From the NCBI RefSeq assembly GCF_040717455.1, contig NZ_JBFEFH010000006.1, positions 1 through 64,000 on the forward strand: DNA of 64,000 nucleotides. The letters run 5' to 3'. How positions within the stretch are numbered: position 1 is the first letter of the stretch; every line of letters starts with the position of its first letter. This document shows positions 26,313 through 34,442 of the stretch, piece after piece. This DNA comes from Tautonia sp040717455 (GTDB taxonomy: Bacteria; Planctomycetota; Planctomycetia; Isosphaerales; Isosphaeraceae). Below the pieces are notes generated by a model that did no database searches, was not told the DNA's origin, and was given only the letters and a program-made list of their open reading frames with translations. The translations under genes were made by a program, and so were the position numbers.

Positions 26313-27566
26313 ATGTCGCAGGTTCTCTCGCAGGGTTGGCAGGCCGAACTGCCGGGTTCGACGGAGCCGATGGCGCTCGTTGTGGCCGACGCCGGTTGGC
26401 ACACGACGGGCAACCTGTTTCGGGCGATCGACCGGCCGAACGTCAAGTCGCTCTTGCTCGAGTGCTGCGACGTGGTGAACGCGAGGCAGAAGGGGATCCC
26501 CCCCTGGCGTTGGTTCGGCCAGAGGCCCGAGCCGATCGGCCCGAACCAGTGGACCCAGCAGGTCGTCCTGCCCCCGGGGTGGATGAAGCGGTACCCGAGG
26601 CTCGGCATGAGGCCGATCCGCCGGGCGATCGACCGGTGGCGACGGTCGTTGGCGGTCGACGGCCCGCTGGCCCTGGTGATGACGTATCCGCATTACCGGT
26701 ACCTGCGGGATCTGGTCCGGCCCGACATCCAGGTGTACCTGAGCCTGGACGACTACGCGTTGTACTGGCCGAATCAGGCGGAGGAGGTCCGCGCCCTGGA
26801 GCGGCAACTGGTGGGCGAGGTCGATCTGACCGCCTGCGTGGCCCAGGCCCGGGCCGAGCAACTGCGGAGGGACGTGCCCGAGGCCGCGGCCCGCATCCGC
26901 CACCTGCCGCACGGGACCCCCGAGGCGTTCCTGTCCGACGAGGTGACGGGCAAGGCCGGCCCGGCGCCGAGCGACCTGGACCACCTGCCGAGGCCCTTGC
27001 TCGGCTACGTCGGCGGCCTGGAGGACCGGGTCGACTGGCCGCTGCTGATTCGGGTGGCGGAGGAGTTCCCCGAGTCGTCGATTGTCCTGATTGGGAAAGA
27101 GCCGAAGGACGGGGCGGGCGCTTGGTTCGAGGCGGCCCGGCGGTGCCTGGCGATGCCGAACGTGCACGCGGTCGGGTTCCGGCCGCAGGAGCGGATCGGG
27201 GAATACGTCCGGGGCTTCGATGCCTGCCTGATCCCGTATCGGGTGGATCATCCGTTCAATCAGGTCTGCTGCCCAACGAAGATCATGGACTTCATGGGGA
27301 GCGGCCGGCCGATCGTGGCGACCAACCTGCCGGAGTGCCGGCTGTATGCCGGGGTGATGGACGTGGCGACCGACACGGACGACTTCCTCGGCGCGATCGC
27401 CTCGCTGAGCTTCCTCCAGTTCGACGACGGTCGGGAGTGGCGGCGGCTGGAACTGGCCCGGACGAACTCGTGCCGGAGGGTGGTCGGCCGCCTGCTCGAC
27501 GCCCTCCGTCCCGGCCCCGCCGAGCCGATCGGGATGCGCCCGCGGTCGGCCGGGCTGGCCACTTGA
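26313..27566 (+). CDS. Glycosyltransferase (GT4-like, GT-B fold)
   Basis: 417 aa, cytoplasmic. The C-terminal Rossmann half is recognisable: RPLLGYVGGLEDRVDW, SSIVLIGKEP, VHAVGFRPQERIGEYVRGFDACLIPY, and the donor-binding CPTKIMDFMGSGRPIVATNLPE. The N-terminal half (about 35-200) would bind the acceptor. It probably transfers an activated sugar to a surface polysaccharide. The ATG at 26313 has GGAGG 8 nt upstream, preferred to the ATG at 26298. It lies between a DUF1573 gene and a transporter gene, with no obvious polysaccharide cluster around it, so the acceptor is unknown. Confidence 0.85.
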   Translation: MSQVLSQGWQAELPGSTEPMALVVADAGWHTTGNLFRAIDRPNVKSLLLECCDVVNARQKGIPPWRWFGQRPEPIGPNQWTQQVVLPPGWMKRYPRLGMRPIRRAIDRWRRSLAVDGPLALVMTYPHYRYLRDLVRPDIQVYLSLDDYALYWPNQAEEVRALERQLVGEVDLTACVAQARAEQLRRDVPEAAARIRHLPHGTPEAFLSDEVTGKAGPAPSDLDHLPRPLLGYVGGLEDRVDWPLLIRVAEEFPESSIVLIGKEPKDGAGAWFEAARRCLAMPNVHAVGFRPQERIGEYVRGFDACLIPYRVDHPFNQVCCPTKIMDFMGSGRPIVATNLPECRLYAGVMDVATDTDDFLGAIASLSFLQFDDGREWRRLELARTNSCRRVVGRLLDALRPGPAEPIGMRPRSAGLAT

Positions 27567-27663
27567 CATCGCGGCCTTCGCGTCGGATGTTTGGAGCCTT
27601 CACACCACGAAGGCCCCGGTCGCTGGTGCGCCTCGACCCCCCGGAACGAATCGGACTGAGTAC

Positions 27664-29148
27664 ATGGAATACGGCACGTTGCTTCTGTTCGCCCAGGAGG
27701 CGAACCTCGCAGAAGCCCCGGACTTCTTGACCAGGGTTGCGCTCGAATTCAAGCAATTATTGACGGTCTGGGGCGACCCGAAGTACTGGCCCCTGATGGT
27801 ACTGTTCTTCCTGGAGTTCGCGATCTGGGGGGCCTGGATCGTGGTGCTGGGGAACTACCTGAATGCCAAGGGGTTCTCGCGGCCCATCATCGGCCGGATC
27901 TACGGGACGATGCCGCTGGGGGCGATCTTCTCGCCGTTGATCGTGGCGACGGTCGCCGACAAGTACTTCAACACCGAGATCGTGATCGGGGCGTCGCACC
28001 TGATCGGCGCGGTCTTGCTGGTCGTGATGGCCCAGATGAAGCGGCCGGCGACCTTCTTCTGGGTCACTCTGCTGTATGCGTTGGTCTATTCGCCGACGCT
28101 CTCGCTGGTCAACGCGGTCGCGTTCACGCACCTGCCCAATCAGAACACCTTCCCGTATATCCGGGTGTTCGGGACGGTCGGCTGGATCGCCGCCGGGCTG
28201 TCCCTGAAGCTGCTCCTGAAGCCGGATCGGCCGGTCGATAACAAGCCGCTCTTGCTGGCGGGGGGGCTGTCGCTCGTATTGGGGATTTACACGCTCTTGC
28301 AGGTGCCGGAGACGGTGCCGCAGGTCGACCCCGATGCCGGGATGCTGCCGATGGTCAAGGCCCTGAGCATCATGGCCGACCCGGGGGCGGCGATCTTCTT
28401 CGGGGTGACCCTGATCGTCTCGATGGCGATGGGCATTTACTTCGCCTTCGCGGCCCTGTTCATCGAGCAGCAGTCGGGTGTCCGGTCGCAGAACGTCGGG
28501 CCGATCATGACGCTCGGCCAGGCGGTCGAGGTCTTCTTCATGCTGGCCCTGCCCCTGGTGATCAATGACCTGGGGATTCAGGCGGTGCTGCTGCTGGGGG
28601 TGGCGGCCTGGTCGTTGCGGTTCGGGTTCTTCTCAGTCGCGGGGCGAGGGAAGTACTTCCCGCTGGTCTTGCTCGGGGTGGCCCTGCACGGGCTCTGCTT
28701 CGACTTCTTCTTCGCGGCCGGGTTCATCCACGTCGAGAACCTCGCGGACGAGTCGATCCGGGCGAGCGGCCAGGCGCTGTACGGCGTGGTCGTCTACGGG
28801 CTGGGCATGTACCTCGGGACCGAGCTGGCCGGCTGGCTGAACCAGCGGTACACCACGGAAGTGGCCCCGGCGGTCGCCGGCGAGCCGCCGGTGCGGACGA
28901 CCGACTGGCGGAAGTTCTGGCTCATCCCGTTCGTCGCCGTCACCCTGGCGATGCTGGCCTTCATCGCCTCGATGTACCTCGTCCCCGAGCCGGCCCAGCC
29001 GGAGATCGACCCCGACGCGGAGCCCGCGGCCGTCGTCGAGGGGGAGGTCGAGTCGGACGTCATCGCCGTCGAGCCGGCCCCGGCCGAGACTGAGGTCGAC
29101 GTCGAGCCCGCCGAGGCCGCCCCGGCCGAGGGGGACGAGACGCCCTGA
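27664..29148 (+). CDS. MFS transporter, NupG-type nucleoside:H+ symporter family
   Basis: 494 aa with 12 predicted membrane helices between about 38 and 440. The first loops (FLEFAIWGAWIVVLGNYLNAKGFS, GRIYGTMPLGAIFSPLIVATVADKYF) match the NupG/XapB nucleoside-proton symporter family. Unusual parts are about 35 extra N-terminal residues and an acidic, Pro/Ala/Glu-rich C-terminal tail of roughly 55 residues after the last helix. Probable nucleoside or related solute uptake; substrate not certain. The 3' end faces the open antisense frame of the broken gene at 28633-30519. Confidence 0.88.
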   Translation: MEYGTLLLFAQEANLAEAPDFLTRVALEFKQLLTVWGDPKYWPLMVLFFLEFAIWGAWIVVLGNYLNAKGFSRPIIGRIYGTMPLGAIFSPLIVATVADKYFNTEIVIGASHLIGAVLLVVMAQMKRPATFFWVTLLYALVYSPTLSLVNAVAFTHLPNQNTFPYIRVFGTVGWIAAGLSLKLLLKPDRPVDNKPLLLAGGLSLVLGIYTLLQVPETVPQVDPDAGMLPMVKALSIMADPGAAIFFGVTLIVSMAMGIYFAFAALFIEQQSGVRSQNVGPIMTLGQAVEVFFMLALPLVINDLGIQAVLLLGVAAWSLRFGFFSVAGRGKYFPLVLLGVALHGLCFDFFFAAGFIHVENLADESIRASGQALYGVVVYGLGMYLGTELAGWLNQRYTTEVAPAVAGEPPVRTTDWRKFWLIPFVAVTLAMLAFIASMYLVPEPAQPEIDPDAEPAAVVEGEVESDVIAVEPAPAETEVDVEPAEAAPAEGDETP

Positions 29149-30519
29149 GTGCGGGGTGGTCGCGGAGTGGGCCGCGATGGTGGTCCCCTGGCGGGGATCG
29201 ACCGGCGGCGTGAAGGGATCGGAATGCGTCACGGGCCGATTCTCGGGCAAGTCCGTTGCCTGGGGTCGGCCCGTGGCCGTTGAGGGGGCCGAGGGTGCGG
29301 TCGGCGCGGGGCCAGAGCTGCTCGGAGGGGACGCCGAGGGGCGCGAAGGTGCGCCGGGGTGCGCCGAAGGGTGCGCCGGTGACGGGGCGGGGATTCGCGG
29401 CGACGGGGTGAGCGGTTCGTGACGGAAGTCGTTCGGTGATTGAGCGTTGAGTGAACGCGGATCGATCGCCGGGTTTGACGACTTGGCTTCGTTCCGTGGC
29501 GGTGCGCCCTCCACGGTGACGGGAACGGCCGGGCGATTCGGTGGTGCGCTGGAGTCGCGAAACCAGCCGCCGAGGGAGGGGGAGGAAGACGAAGGGGAGG
29601 GCGAGGAAACGCAGCGGCCGGCCTGGGATTCCTTGCGGGCGGCCTCGGCGGCGCGGCGGTTCTCGGCGCGGATCTTCATGATCATGTTGAGGTTGCGGTG
29701 GTAGCTCAGCTCGGCCTCGCGTTCGTAGCGGTGGGCCGATCGGGCTCTGTGCGATTGACCGGCATCGGCCAGGGCGTCGAGGCGGGCGGCCTCGCGCTCG
29801 GGGCCGTCGACGGCGGTCCAGAGTTCGTCGCGGAGGTCATGGAGGCGATCGAGGCGATCGGCGACGATCGCGCGGAGTTCGGCGAAGGGAGTGGAATCGG
29901 CCGAAGACGGCGAGACTCGGGGCGTCGAGCCGGGGGTCAGGAGCGATCGGAGCTGCTCGGCGAAGGGGTTGGTTGGGGCGGTCGGGTCGGGCGAGGCGCC
30001 GAGGAGGTGGAAGGCGCGGGCGGTCTGATCGGGTGTCCAGGTGTGGCCGGCGGCGAGCGGGGCGTCGAGGGCTTGCCAGTGGCCGATGAGCCAGTCGCAG
30101 CCGAAGGCGGATTACTCCAGGGCGTCGACGGTGGCGGCGGGGCGGGCCGCAAGGCGCTGGGCTCGGCGGCGGATGGCCTTGCGGCGCTTCTCGTCCCAGG
30201 AGCGGAGGGCGTCTCGGGCGTCGCCGTCGAGCCGGGACTCGCGGGCGGTTTCGCAGCGCCGGAGGCGGACGCGGGCGAAGGCGGTGCGGCGGACGAGGTC
30301 GGCCTCGACGAGGTGGTCGGGGGTGAACAGCTCGTTGAGCGCGTCGAGCGATTCGGCCAGGGCGGCCCGCTCGTCGTCGGTGACGACCGCCTCGGCGGCC
30401 AGGCCGTGGCGGAGGCGGTTGCGCCGGGAGCGGTCCTTGCCTTCCGGGCTGGTCGGGCCGGTCGAGCGGAGGGCGTTCAGGCGGTTGGCGGCGTCGCGTA
30501 GCTCGGTCGAGTTGGGCAT
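28633..30519 (-). pseudogene. Hypothetical STGPTSPEGK-family gene interrupted by one in-frame TAA
   Basis: The N-terminal piece (30112-30519, 135 aa) begins MPNSTELRDAANRLNALRS and carries the STGPTSPEGKDRSRRN motif of an unnamed family common in planctomycetes and acidobacteria. It stops at TAA (30112-30114), but the same frame continues without another stop with coding-like sequence (CDWLIGHWQALDAP, then LRAIVADRLDRLHDLRDELW, then SAHRYEREAELSYHRNLNMI). So one nonsense codon splits an otherwise intact gene. The downstream frame has no stop before 28633, so it would run antisense into the transporter; the real 3' end was probably nearer 29150. A base error, a young pseudogene or readthrough are all possible. 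A GGAG precedes the start. Confidence 0.7.
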
Positions 30520-30591
30520 GGCGGGTCACTCCGGGTGCGGGTCGAAGGGTGGGTCGCGGGGGAGCATCGGGGGAAAAGGCCCTGTCGATAA

Positions 30592-30634
30592 CATCAAGAA
30601 AATAGGGAGCCTTAGTCACAAAATTTAGGGACGA
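30592..30634 (-). promoter_or_regulatory. Short element shared with 55945-55985 (copy 1)
   Basis: AT-rich 43-bp stretch sharing most positions with a sequence at 55945-55985. On the minus strand both read TTTTGTGACT, then CCCTAT, then TTTCTT and GATG. Both can be read as TTGTGA (30616-30621), a 17-nt spacer and CTTGAT (30593-30598), a weak sigma-70-like layout upstream of a minus-strand hypothetical gene (start 30519). Promoter or dispersed repeat; not decided. Confidence 0.5.
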
Positions 30635-30801
30635 CGGGGATTTGATGGCCTGGGGAGGCTACGCAAGAGGTTGAGGAGGGGGGCGATAGGGCGGTGGGTG
30701 CGAGGGGATGAACGGGATTGTGTCAAACCCCGTCGGGGAGTGCTCATCGTTCGCGAGATCGGGGATGGCAGGTCCCGGGCTACCCCGCCCACACTCGCAT
30801 A

Positions 30802-30893
30802 CCCACGAGGACGTGGGCATGGCACCCGGCACCCGGCGGGCAGGGAGCGGACTCATGCCCACGAGGACGTGGGCATGGCACCCGGCACCCGGC
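30802..30893. repeat. Two perfect 36-bp direct repeats, 56-bp period
   Basis: Copies at 30802-30837 and 30858-30893 are identical; each begins CCCACGAGGACGTGGG and ends in two CACCCGGC units. Each contains a short palindrome (CCCACG-AGGA-CGTGGG; 9-bp arms in copy 2). This resembles a dispersed palindromic repeat in tandem, not a CRISPR array, as there are only two copies with a 20-nt gap. Confidence 0.85.
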
Positions 30894-30895
30894 AT

Positions 30896-30946
30896 AGCGT
30901 AGCGTGCCCCGGTTGAGTCCGGCTCGACACCGGGGCACGCTACGCT
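30896..30946. repeat. Perfect 18-bp inverted repeat (hairpin)
   Basis: Left arm 30896-30913 (AGCGTAGCGTGCCCCGGT) is exactly complementary to 30929-30946 with a 15-nt loop. It directly follows the second direct repeat. It could be a REP/BIME-like element or a strong hairpin; no T-tract follows. Confidence 0.85.
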
Positions 30947-31347
30947 TTGCCCCGGCCACACGTCCGAGACGGGTCGGGCGTGCGCCCCGGCTCCATCTCC
31001 ACGTCCGTGGGTGTGGCCGGGGCACCAGGCGAGCAGGGGCCGGACCGGAGGCTGATTCTACGGGGGGACGGTGGACGTCCGCCCCGGCCATCGGTTGATG
31101 CCACGGGCGCTGGACGATTTGGGGCGATTGGCATGGCCAGGAGAGGGCGGCCAGGGCACATAGGCACGGAGCGGCGGGCGAACGGGCGGGGGTTGGCGAT
31201 CAATATCCGGGGCCCGGAATCGAAGATCCTTGAAAGCCGATCGAATGCCGAGGGCGGACGAAGGGGCCGGCGGCGATCGGGCGGACGTGATCCGAAGATG
31301 ATGCAGCAGGCAATCGAATCCCGCGCAAAAGGGAAGGGGAAAGGGCC

Positions 31348-32301
31348 ATGGCCAGGACACCGGAGAATTTCAGGGACGGGATCCGATTTCTGGATGAGAC
31401 TCCCGAGCCGGTCGGATCGCCAACCACTCCGCCGCCGCAGGACACCGGGCAGTCCGCCAAGAAGAAGAAGAAGGAATGGCCGGTGGGGCTGATGGCGTTC
31501 CTCGCGGTGGTGGCGGGGGGGATTGCCTGGAAGGCGGCACAGGAGGAGGAGATCGCGGTCCGGGAGGTGTACGAGGAACGGTTCGACGTGGACCGTGCGC
31601 CGAGGATCGAGGTCGAGGCGATCCAGGGGTCGGTCCGGGTCCTGCGCGGGTCGGACTGGGAGGTGCGCTGCCGCGTGGAGACCGAGGGCCGGGGCGTCTC
31701 GCCGATGGAGGCGGGTCGGTCGCTCGGGCGATTGAAGCCGGTGATGCGGGCGACCGGGGACGGCGTGTCGGTGCGGATCGGCGGGATGGAGGCTCACGGG
31801 CCGGGGCCGGGGGAGGCGGTGGTCCGCCTGGAGGTGCCGGCCGACGCTCAGGTGAGGGTGGTGACGGGGAAGGGCAGGATCCTGGTGACGGACGTGCAAG
31901 GGTCGGTCGCGGCGCGGTCGGGCCTGGGGAAGATCGAGGTGAAGGGGGCGTCGGGTCCGTTGGTGCTCGACTCGAAGAACGGCTCGATCGAGGTCGATGC
32001 CAGGGATTCTCTGGTGTTGGCGAGCACCTTGAACGGGTCGATCGAGTTCGAGGGGTCGCTGGCGGAAGGGATCTCGCGGTTCCGGACGGGGAACGGGTCG
32101 GTGAACCTGGAGCTTCCGGAATCACAAGAACTGGTGGTGGATGCGACGTCGGGGAACGGGCGGGTGGTTTCGGACTTCCCGACGGGAGCGGTGAGGAGCC
32201 AGGCGGGGGTGATCCCGGTCGGGTACGAGCCGGGCGAGTCGGGCAAGGCGGAGGTGGAGATCAGGACGGGGAACGGGTCGATCAGGGTGGAGAAGGATTG
32301 A
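31348..32301 (+). CDS. DUF4097 family membrane protein
   Basis: 317 aa. One membrane segment follows a lysine cluster (residues about 45-60, WPVGLMAFLAVVAGGIAW), leaving a short cytoplasmic N-terminus and a long extracytoplasmic beta-helical part. That part has the repeating short strands of DUF4097 (putative adhesin) proteins: GKGRILVTDVQGSVAARSG, SKNGSIEVDARD, STLNGSIEFEGS, GNGSVNLELPES and a last GNGSIRVEKD. Role unknown. The ATG lies after an AAGGGGAAAGG purine stretch. It is followed by the 26-bp inverted repeat and ispH. Confidence 0.85.
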   Translation: MARTPENFRDGIRFLDETPEPVGSPTTPPPQDTGQSAKKKKKEWPVGLMAFLAVVAGGIAWKAAQEEEIAVREVYEERFDVDRAPRIEVEAIQGSVRVLRGSDWEVRCRVETEGRGVSPMEAGRSLGRLKPVMRATGDGVSVRIGGMEAHGPGPGEAVVRLEVPADAQVRVVTGKGRILVTDVQGSVAARSGLGKIEVKGASGPLVLDSKNGSIEVDARDSLVLASTLNGSIEFEGSLAEGISRFRTGNGSVNLELPESQELVVDATSGNGRVVSDFPTGAVRSQAGVIPVGYEPGESGKAEVEIRTGNGSIRVEKD

Positions 32302-32334
32302 GGGGGTCGGGCGGTCAGGGAATTCGGAGGAGGT

Positions 32335-32440
32335 GAGGGACCTCGCGCAGAGCCGCGGAGGAGAGGGGAGAGGAGGGGGGGCCAGATGCCTTACTCTCCT
32401 TTGCTTCTCCGGGCCTCCGCGGCTCTGCGCGAGGTCCCTC
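32335..32440. repeat. 26-bp perfect inverted repeat with long loop
   Basis: Arms 32335-32360 (starting GAGGGACCTCGCGCAG) and 32415-32440 are exactly complementary, with a 54-nt loop whose purine and pyrimidine halves can pair further. The arm shares CGCAGAG-CGCGGAG and the GAGAGG run with sequence at 47879-47915, suggesting a dispersed element. Its position between DUF4097 and ispH would also allow a terminator role. Confidence 0.85.
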
Positions 32441-32545
32441 CCCTTTGATTCGCTGGGGGGGCGGTGGGGTTCCCAGGAGGGGGGGGTTCGGCATAGAGTA
32501 AAGGCGGAGCTTTTCCGGACCTGAGCGAGAGAGGTACGCGCCGCG

Positions 32546-33499
32546 ATGAAGATCATCCTGGCCAATCCCCGCGGGTTTTGCGCGGGCGTGAACATGGCGA
32601 TCGAGAGCCTGGAGCGGGCCCTGGATCTGTTCGGGACGCCGTTGTACGTCTATCACGAAATTGTGCACAACAAGCACGTGGTGGAGCGGTTCAAGGGGCG
32701 GGGCGTGGTGTTCGTGGAGACCCTGGCGGAGGTGCCCGAAGGGTCGCCGGTCTTGTACAGCGCGCACGGGGTCTCGCCGCAGATTCGCCAGGAGGCGCAG
32801 TCGAGGAACCTGCGGGCGATCGACGCGACCTGCCCGCTGGTGACGAAGGTGCACCTGGAGGCGGTGAAGTACGCGAAGCAGGGATTCACGATCGTCCTCA
32901 TCGGCCACGAGGGGCACGACGAGGTCATCGGCACGATGGGGGAGGCCCCGGAGCAGATGATCCTGGTCGAGTCGGTCGAGGACGTGGAGCGGCTCGACAT
33001 CAACCCGGAGAAGATCGCATATCTGACGCAGACGACGCTGAGTGTCGATGACGCGAACGTGATCATCCACGCCCTGCGGCAGAAGTTCCCCCAGATCGCC
33101 AACCCGCCGAAGGACGACATCTGCTACGCGACCCAGAACCGGCAGGACGCGGTGCGGAAGCTGGCCTCGAAGGCGGATCTGGTGCTGGTGCTCGGCAGCC
33201 AGAACAGCTCGAACAGCATGAGGCTGGCGGAGATCTCGACCACGATGGGCGTGCCCGGGCATTTGATCGACGGCGCGGCCGAGATCCGGGACGAGTGGTT
33301 CGAGGGGGTCGAGACGGTGCTCATCACCGCCGGGGCCAGCGCTCCGGAGGACGTGGTGCAGGGGTGCATCAGTCATTTGCAGGACCGCTACGGCGCGACG
33401 ATGACCGAGGAGACGATCCGGGACGAGGACGTGACCTTCCCCTTGCCCAAGACGCTGCGGCAACTGCTGCCGGAGTCGGCGTTGAAGGTGGTGCAGTAA
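32546..33499 (+). CDS. ispH: 4-hydroxy-3-methylbut-2-enyl diphosphate reductase
   Basis: Last enzyme of the non-mevalonate (MEP) isoprenoid pathway; converts HMBPP to IPP and DMAPP with a [4Fe-4S] cluster in the cytoplasm. 317 aa, the usual size. The three cluster cysteines are Cys12 (RGFCAGV), Cys96 (DATCPLV) and Cys193 (DICYATQNRQ); substrate residues His41 (EIVHNKHV), His74 (SAHG), the HEGHDEV block near 121-127 and the SQNSSNS loop are present. The start is unambiguous because the family begins at this point, with GAGAGAGG upstream. It appears to be a single gene, set off from its neighbours by repeats on both sides. Confidence 0.97.
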   Translation: MKIILANPRGFCAGVNMAIESLERALDLFGTPLYVYHEIVHNKHVVERFKGRGVVFVETLAEVPEGSPVLYSAHGVSPQIRQEAQSRNLRAIDATCPLVTKVHLEAVKYAKQGFTIVLIGHEGHDEVIGTMGEAPEQMILVESVEDVERLDINPEKIAYLTQTTLSVDDANVIIHALRQKFPQIANPPKDDICYATQNRQDAVRKLASKADLVLVLGSQNSSNSMRLAEISTTMGVPGHLIDGAAEIRDEWFEGVETVLITAGASAPEDVVQGCISHLQDRYGATMTEETIRDEDVTFPLPKTLRQLLPESALKVVQ

Positions 33500-33616
33500 G
33501 GTCAGTGGGGCGGGCCCGGGAGTCGACCGGGACGCGGCGAGGGGTTTGCCAGACGGGCAGGCTCGGCCGGGATGTTCGGGCCGATCGGGGTCGCGGGCGC
33601 CTCGTGGGGCCTCTCG

Positions 33617-33717
33617 CGGCTGCGCCGCCCCGGTTGGGGAGCAACCGGGGGCACCCTGCGTAGCCGTAGCCTCGTACGGCTGAGCCGTCCCGGTTGGGAA
33701 AGCAACCGCGGGCACCC
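33617..33717. repeat. Two related palindromic units of about 40 bp
   Basis: Units at 33617-33656 and 33677-33717 share the order CGGCTG(C/A)GCCG, CCCGGTTGGG, GCAACCG and GGGCACCC. Each holds a CGGTTG/CAACCG hairpin and a CGGC/GCCG palindrome. They lie between the convergent ispH and phosphoesterase genes and look like REP-type repeats. Confidence 0.75.
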
Positions 33718-33740
33718 GAGGGTTGGCGAGCCGGGGCCGG

Positions 33741-34406
33741 TTACGGGGAGAAGCGAGGGGGAGGGGGGGGCGGGGCGTCGGAGCCGGGCCAGGGGTCGAT
33801 GGGGACGGGATCGGCGGATTCGACGTCGAAGAACTGGACGTCGAGGGTGTCGAGGTCGAGCAGGGCGAACGTGCGGGAGGTCTTGACCACGGGCATCGAG
33901 ACGAGCGAGCCGGGGTTGACGATCAGGCCGCGGGGGGTGCGGTAGAGCATCGGGCGGTGGGTATGCCCGTGGATGAGCACGTCGGCATCGAGCGATGCGA
34001 GGTAGCCGTCGAGGACGTACGGCGGGTGGGTGGTCGGGGTGATGAAGTCCATGTCGCCGCGGGGTGAACCGTGGACGACGACGATGATCCGCCCGGCGCG
34101 TTCGAGGACGAGGCTCGGCTCCAGGCGCTCGAGCAAAGCGCGGGACTCGGGGGAGGGGGTGCCGCCGCCGAATTCGTCGGGTTCGTGGGGGGGGCGCTCG
34201 ACGGCCCAGCGGTCGTGATTGCCCCGGACGCAGGGGATCTGGCGGTCGTGGAGGAAGGCGACGACGCGGTCGGGGAAGGGGCCGTAGCCGACCAGGTCGC
34301 CGGCGCAGACGATCGACTCGGCCCCCAGGACCGTGAGGTGCGCCCAGGCCAGTTCGAGGGCGATGGGGTCGCCGTGGACGTCGGAAATCAGGCCGAGCAG
34401 GGGCAT
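33741..34406 (-). CDS. Metallophosphoesterase family protein (YfcE/MJ0936-like)
   Basis: 221-aa two-metal phosphoesterase. All motifs are visible in order: GLISDVHGDP (residues 5-14), CAGDLVGYGP, VRGNHDRW, VVHGSPRG and HGHTHRPM, then VNPGSLVSMP. The cytoplasmic family hydrolyses phosphodiesters or nucleotides; substrate unknown. The C-terminus carries a short Pro-rich extension. Its start lies 36 bp after the end of the pyridoxamine-oxidase-like gene on the same strand, so the two are probably co-transcribed. Confidence 0.92.
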   Translation of the reverse strand: MPLLGLISDVHGDPIALELAWAHLTVLGAESIVCAGDLVGYGPFPDRVVAFLHDRQIPCVRGNHDRWAVERPPHEPDEFGGGTPSPESRALLERLEPSLVLERAGRIIVVVHGSPRGDMDFITPTTHPPYVLDGYLASLDADVLIHGHTHRPMLYRTPRGLIVNPGSLVSMPVVKTSRTFALLDLDTLDVQFFDVESADPVPIDPWPGSDAPPPPPPRFSP

Positions 34407-34442
34407 GGGGCTTGGGAATTCTCGTGAGGGTGATGGGCGGGA

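Larger units (their letters stand above)
30520..31347. other. Repeat-containing intergenic region
   Basis: About 830 bp without a supported gene. It holds the short element at 30592-30634, the 36-bp direct repeat pair, an 18-bp perfect inverted repeat and a diverged palindrome near 31000-31026 (CCACGTCCGTGG); see the separate entries. The last 250 bp before the DUF4097 gene show nothing recognisable. Confidence 0.6.

Noticed and set aside
30802..30893. CRISPR array
   Set aside because: Only two repeats with one 20-nt gap, and the repeat itself is strongly palindromic with internal duplication; no cas genes are nearby.
30947..31492. 181-residue plus-strand frame before the DUF4097 gene
   Set aside because: Arg/Gly/Pro-rich, overlaps the supported DUF4097 start in another frame, no ribosome site or family.
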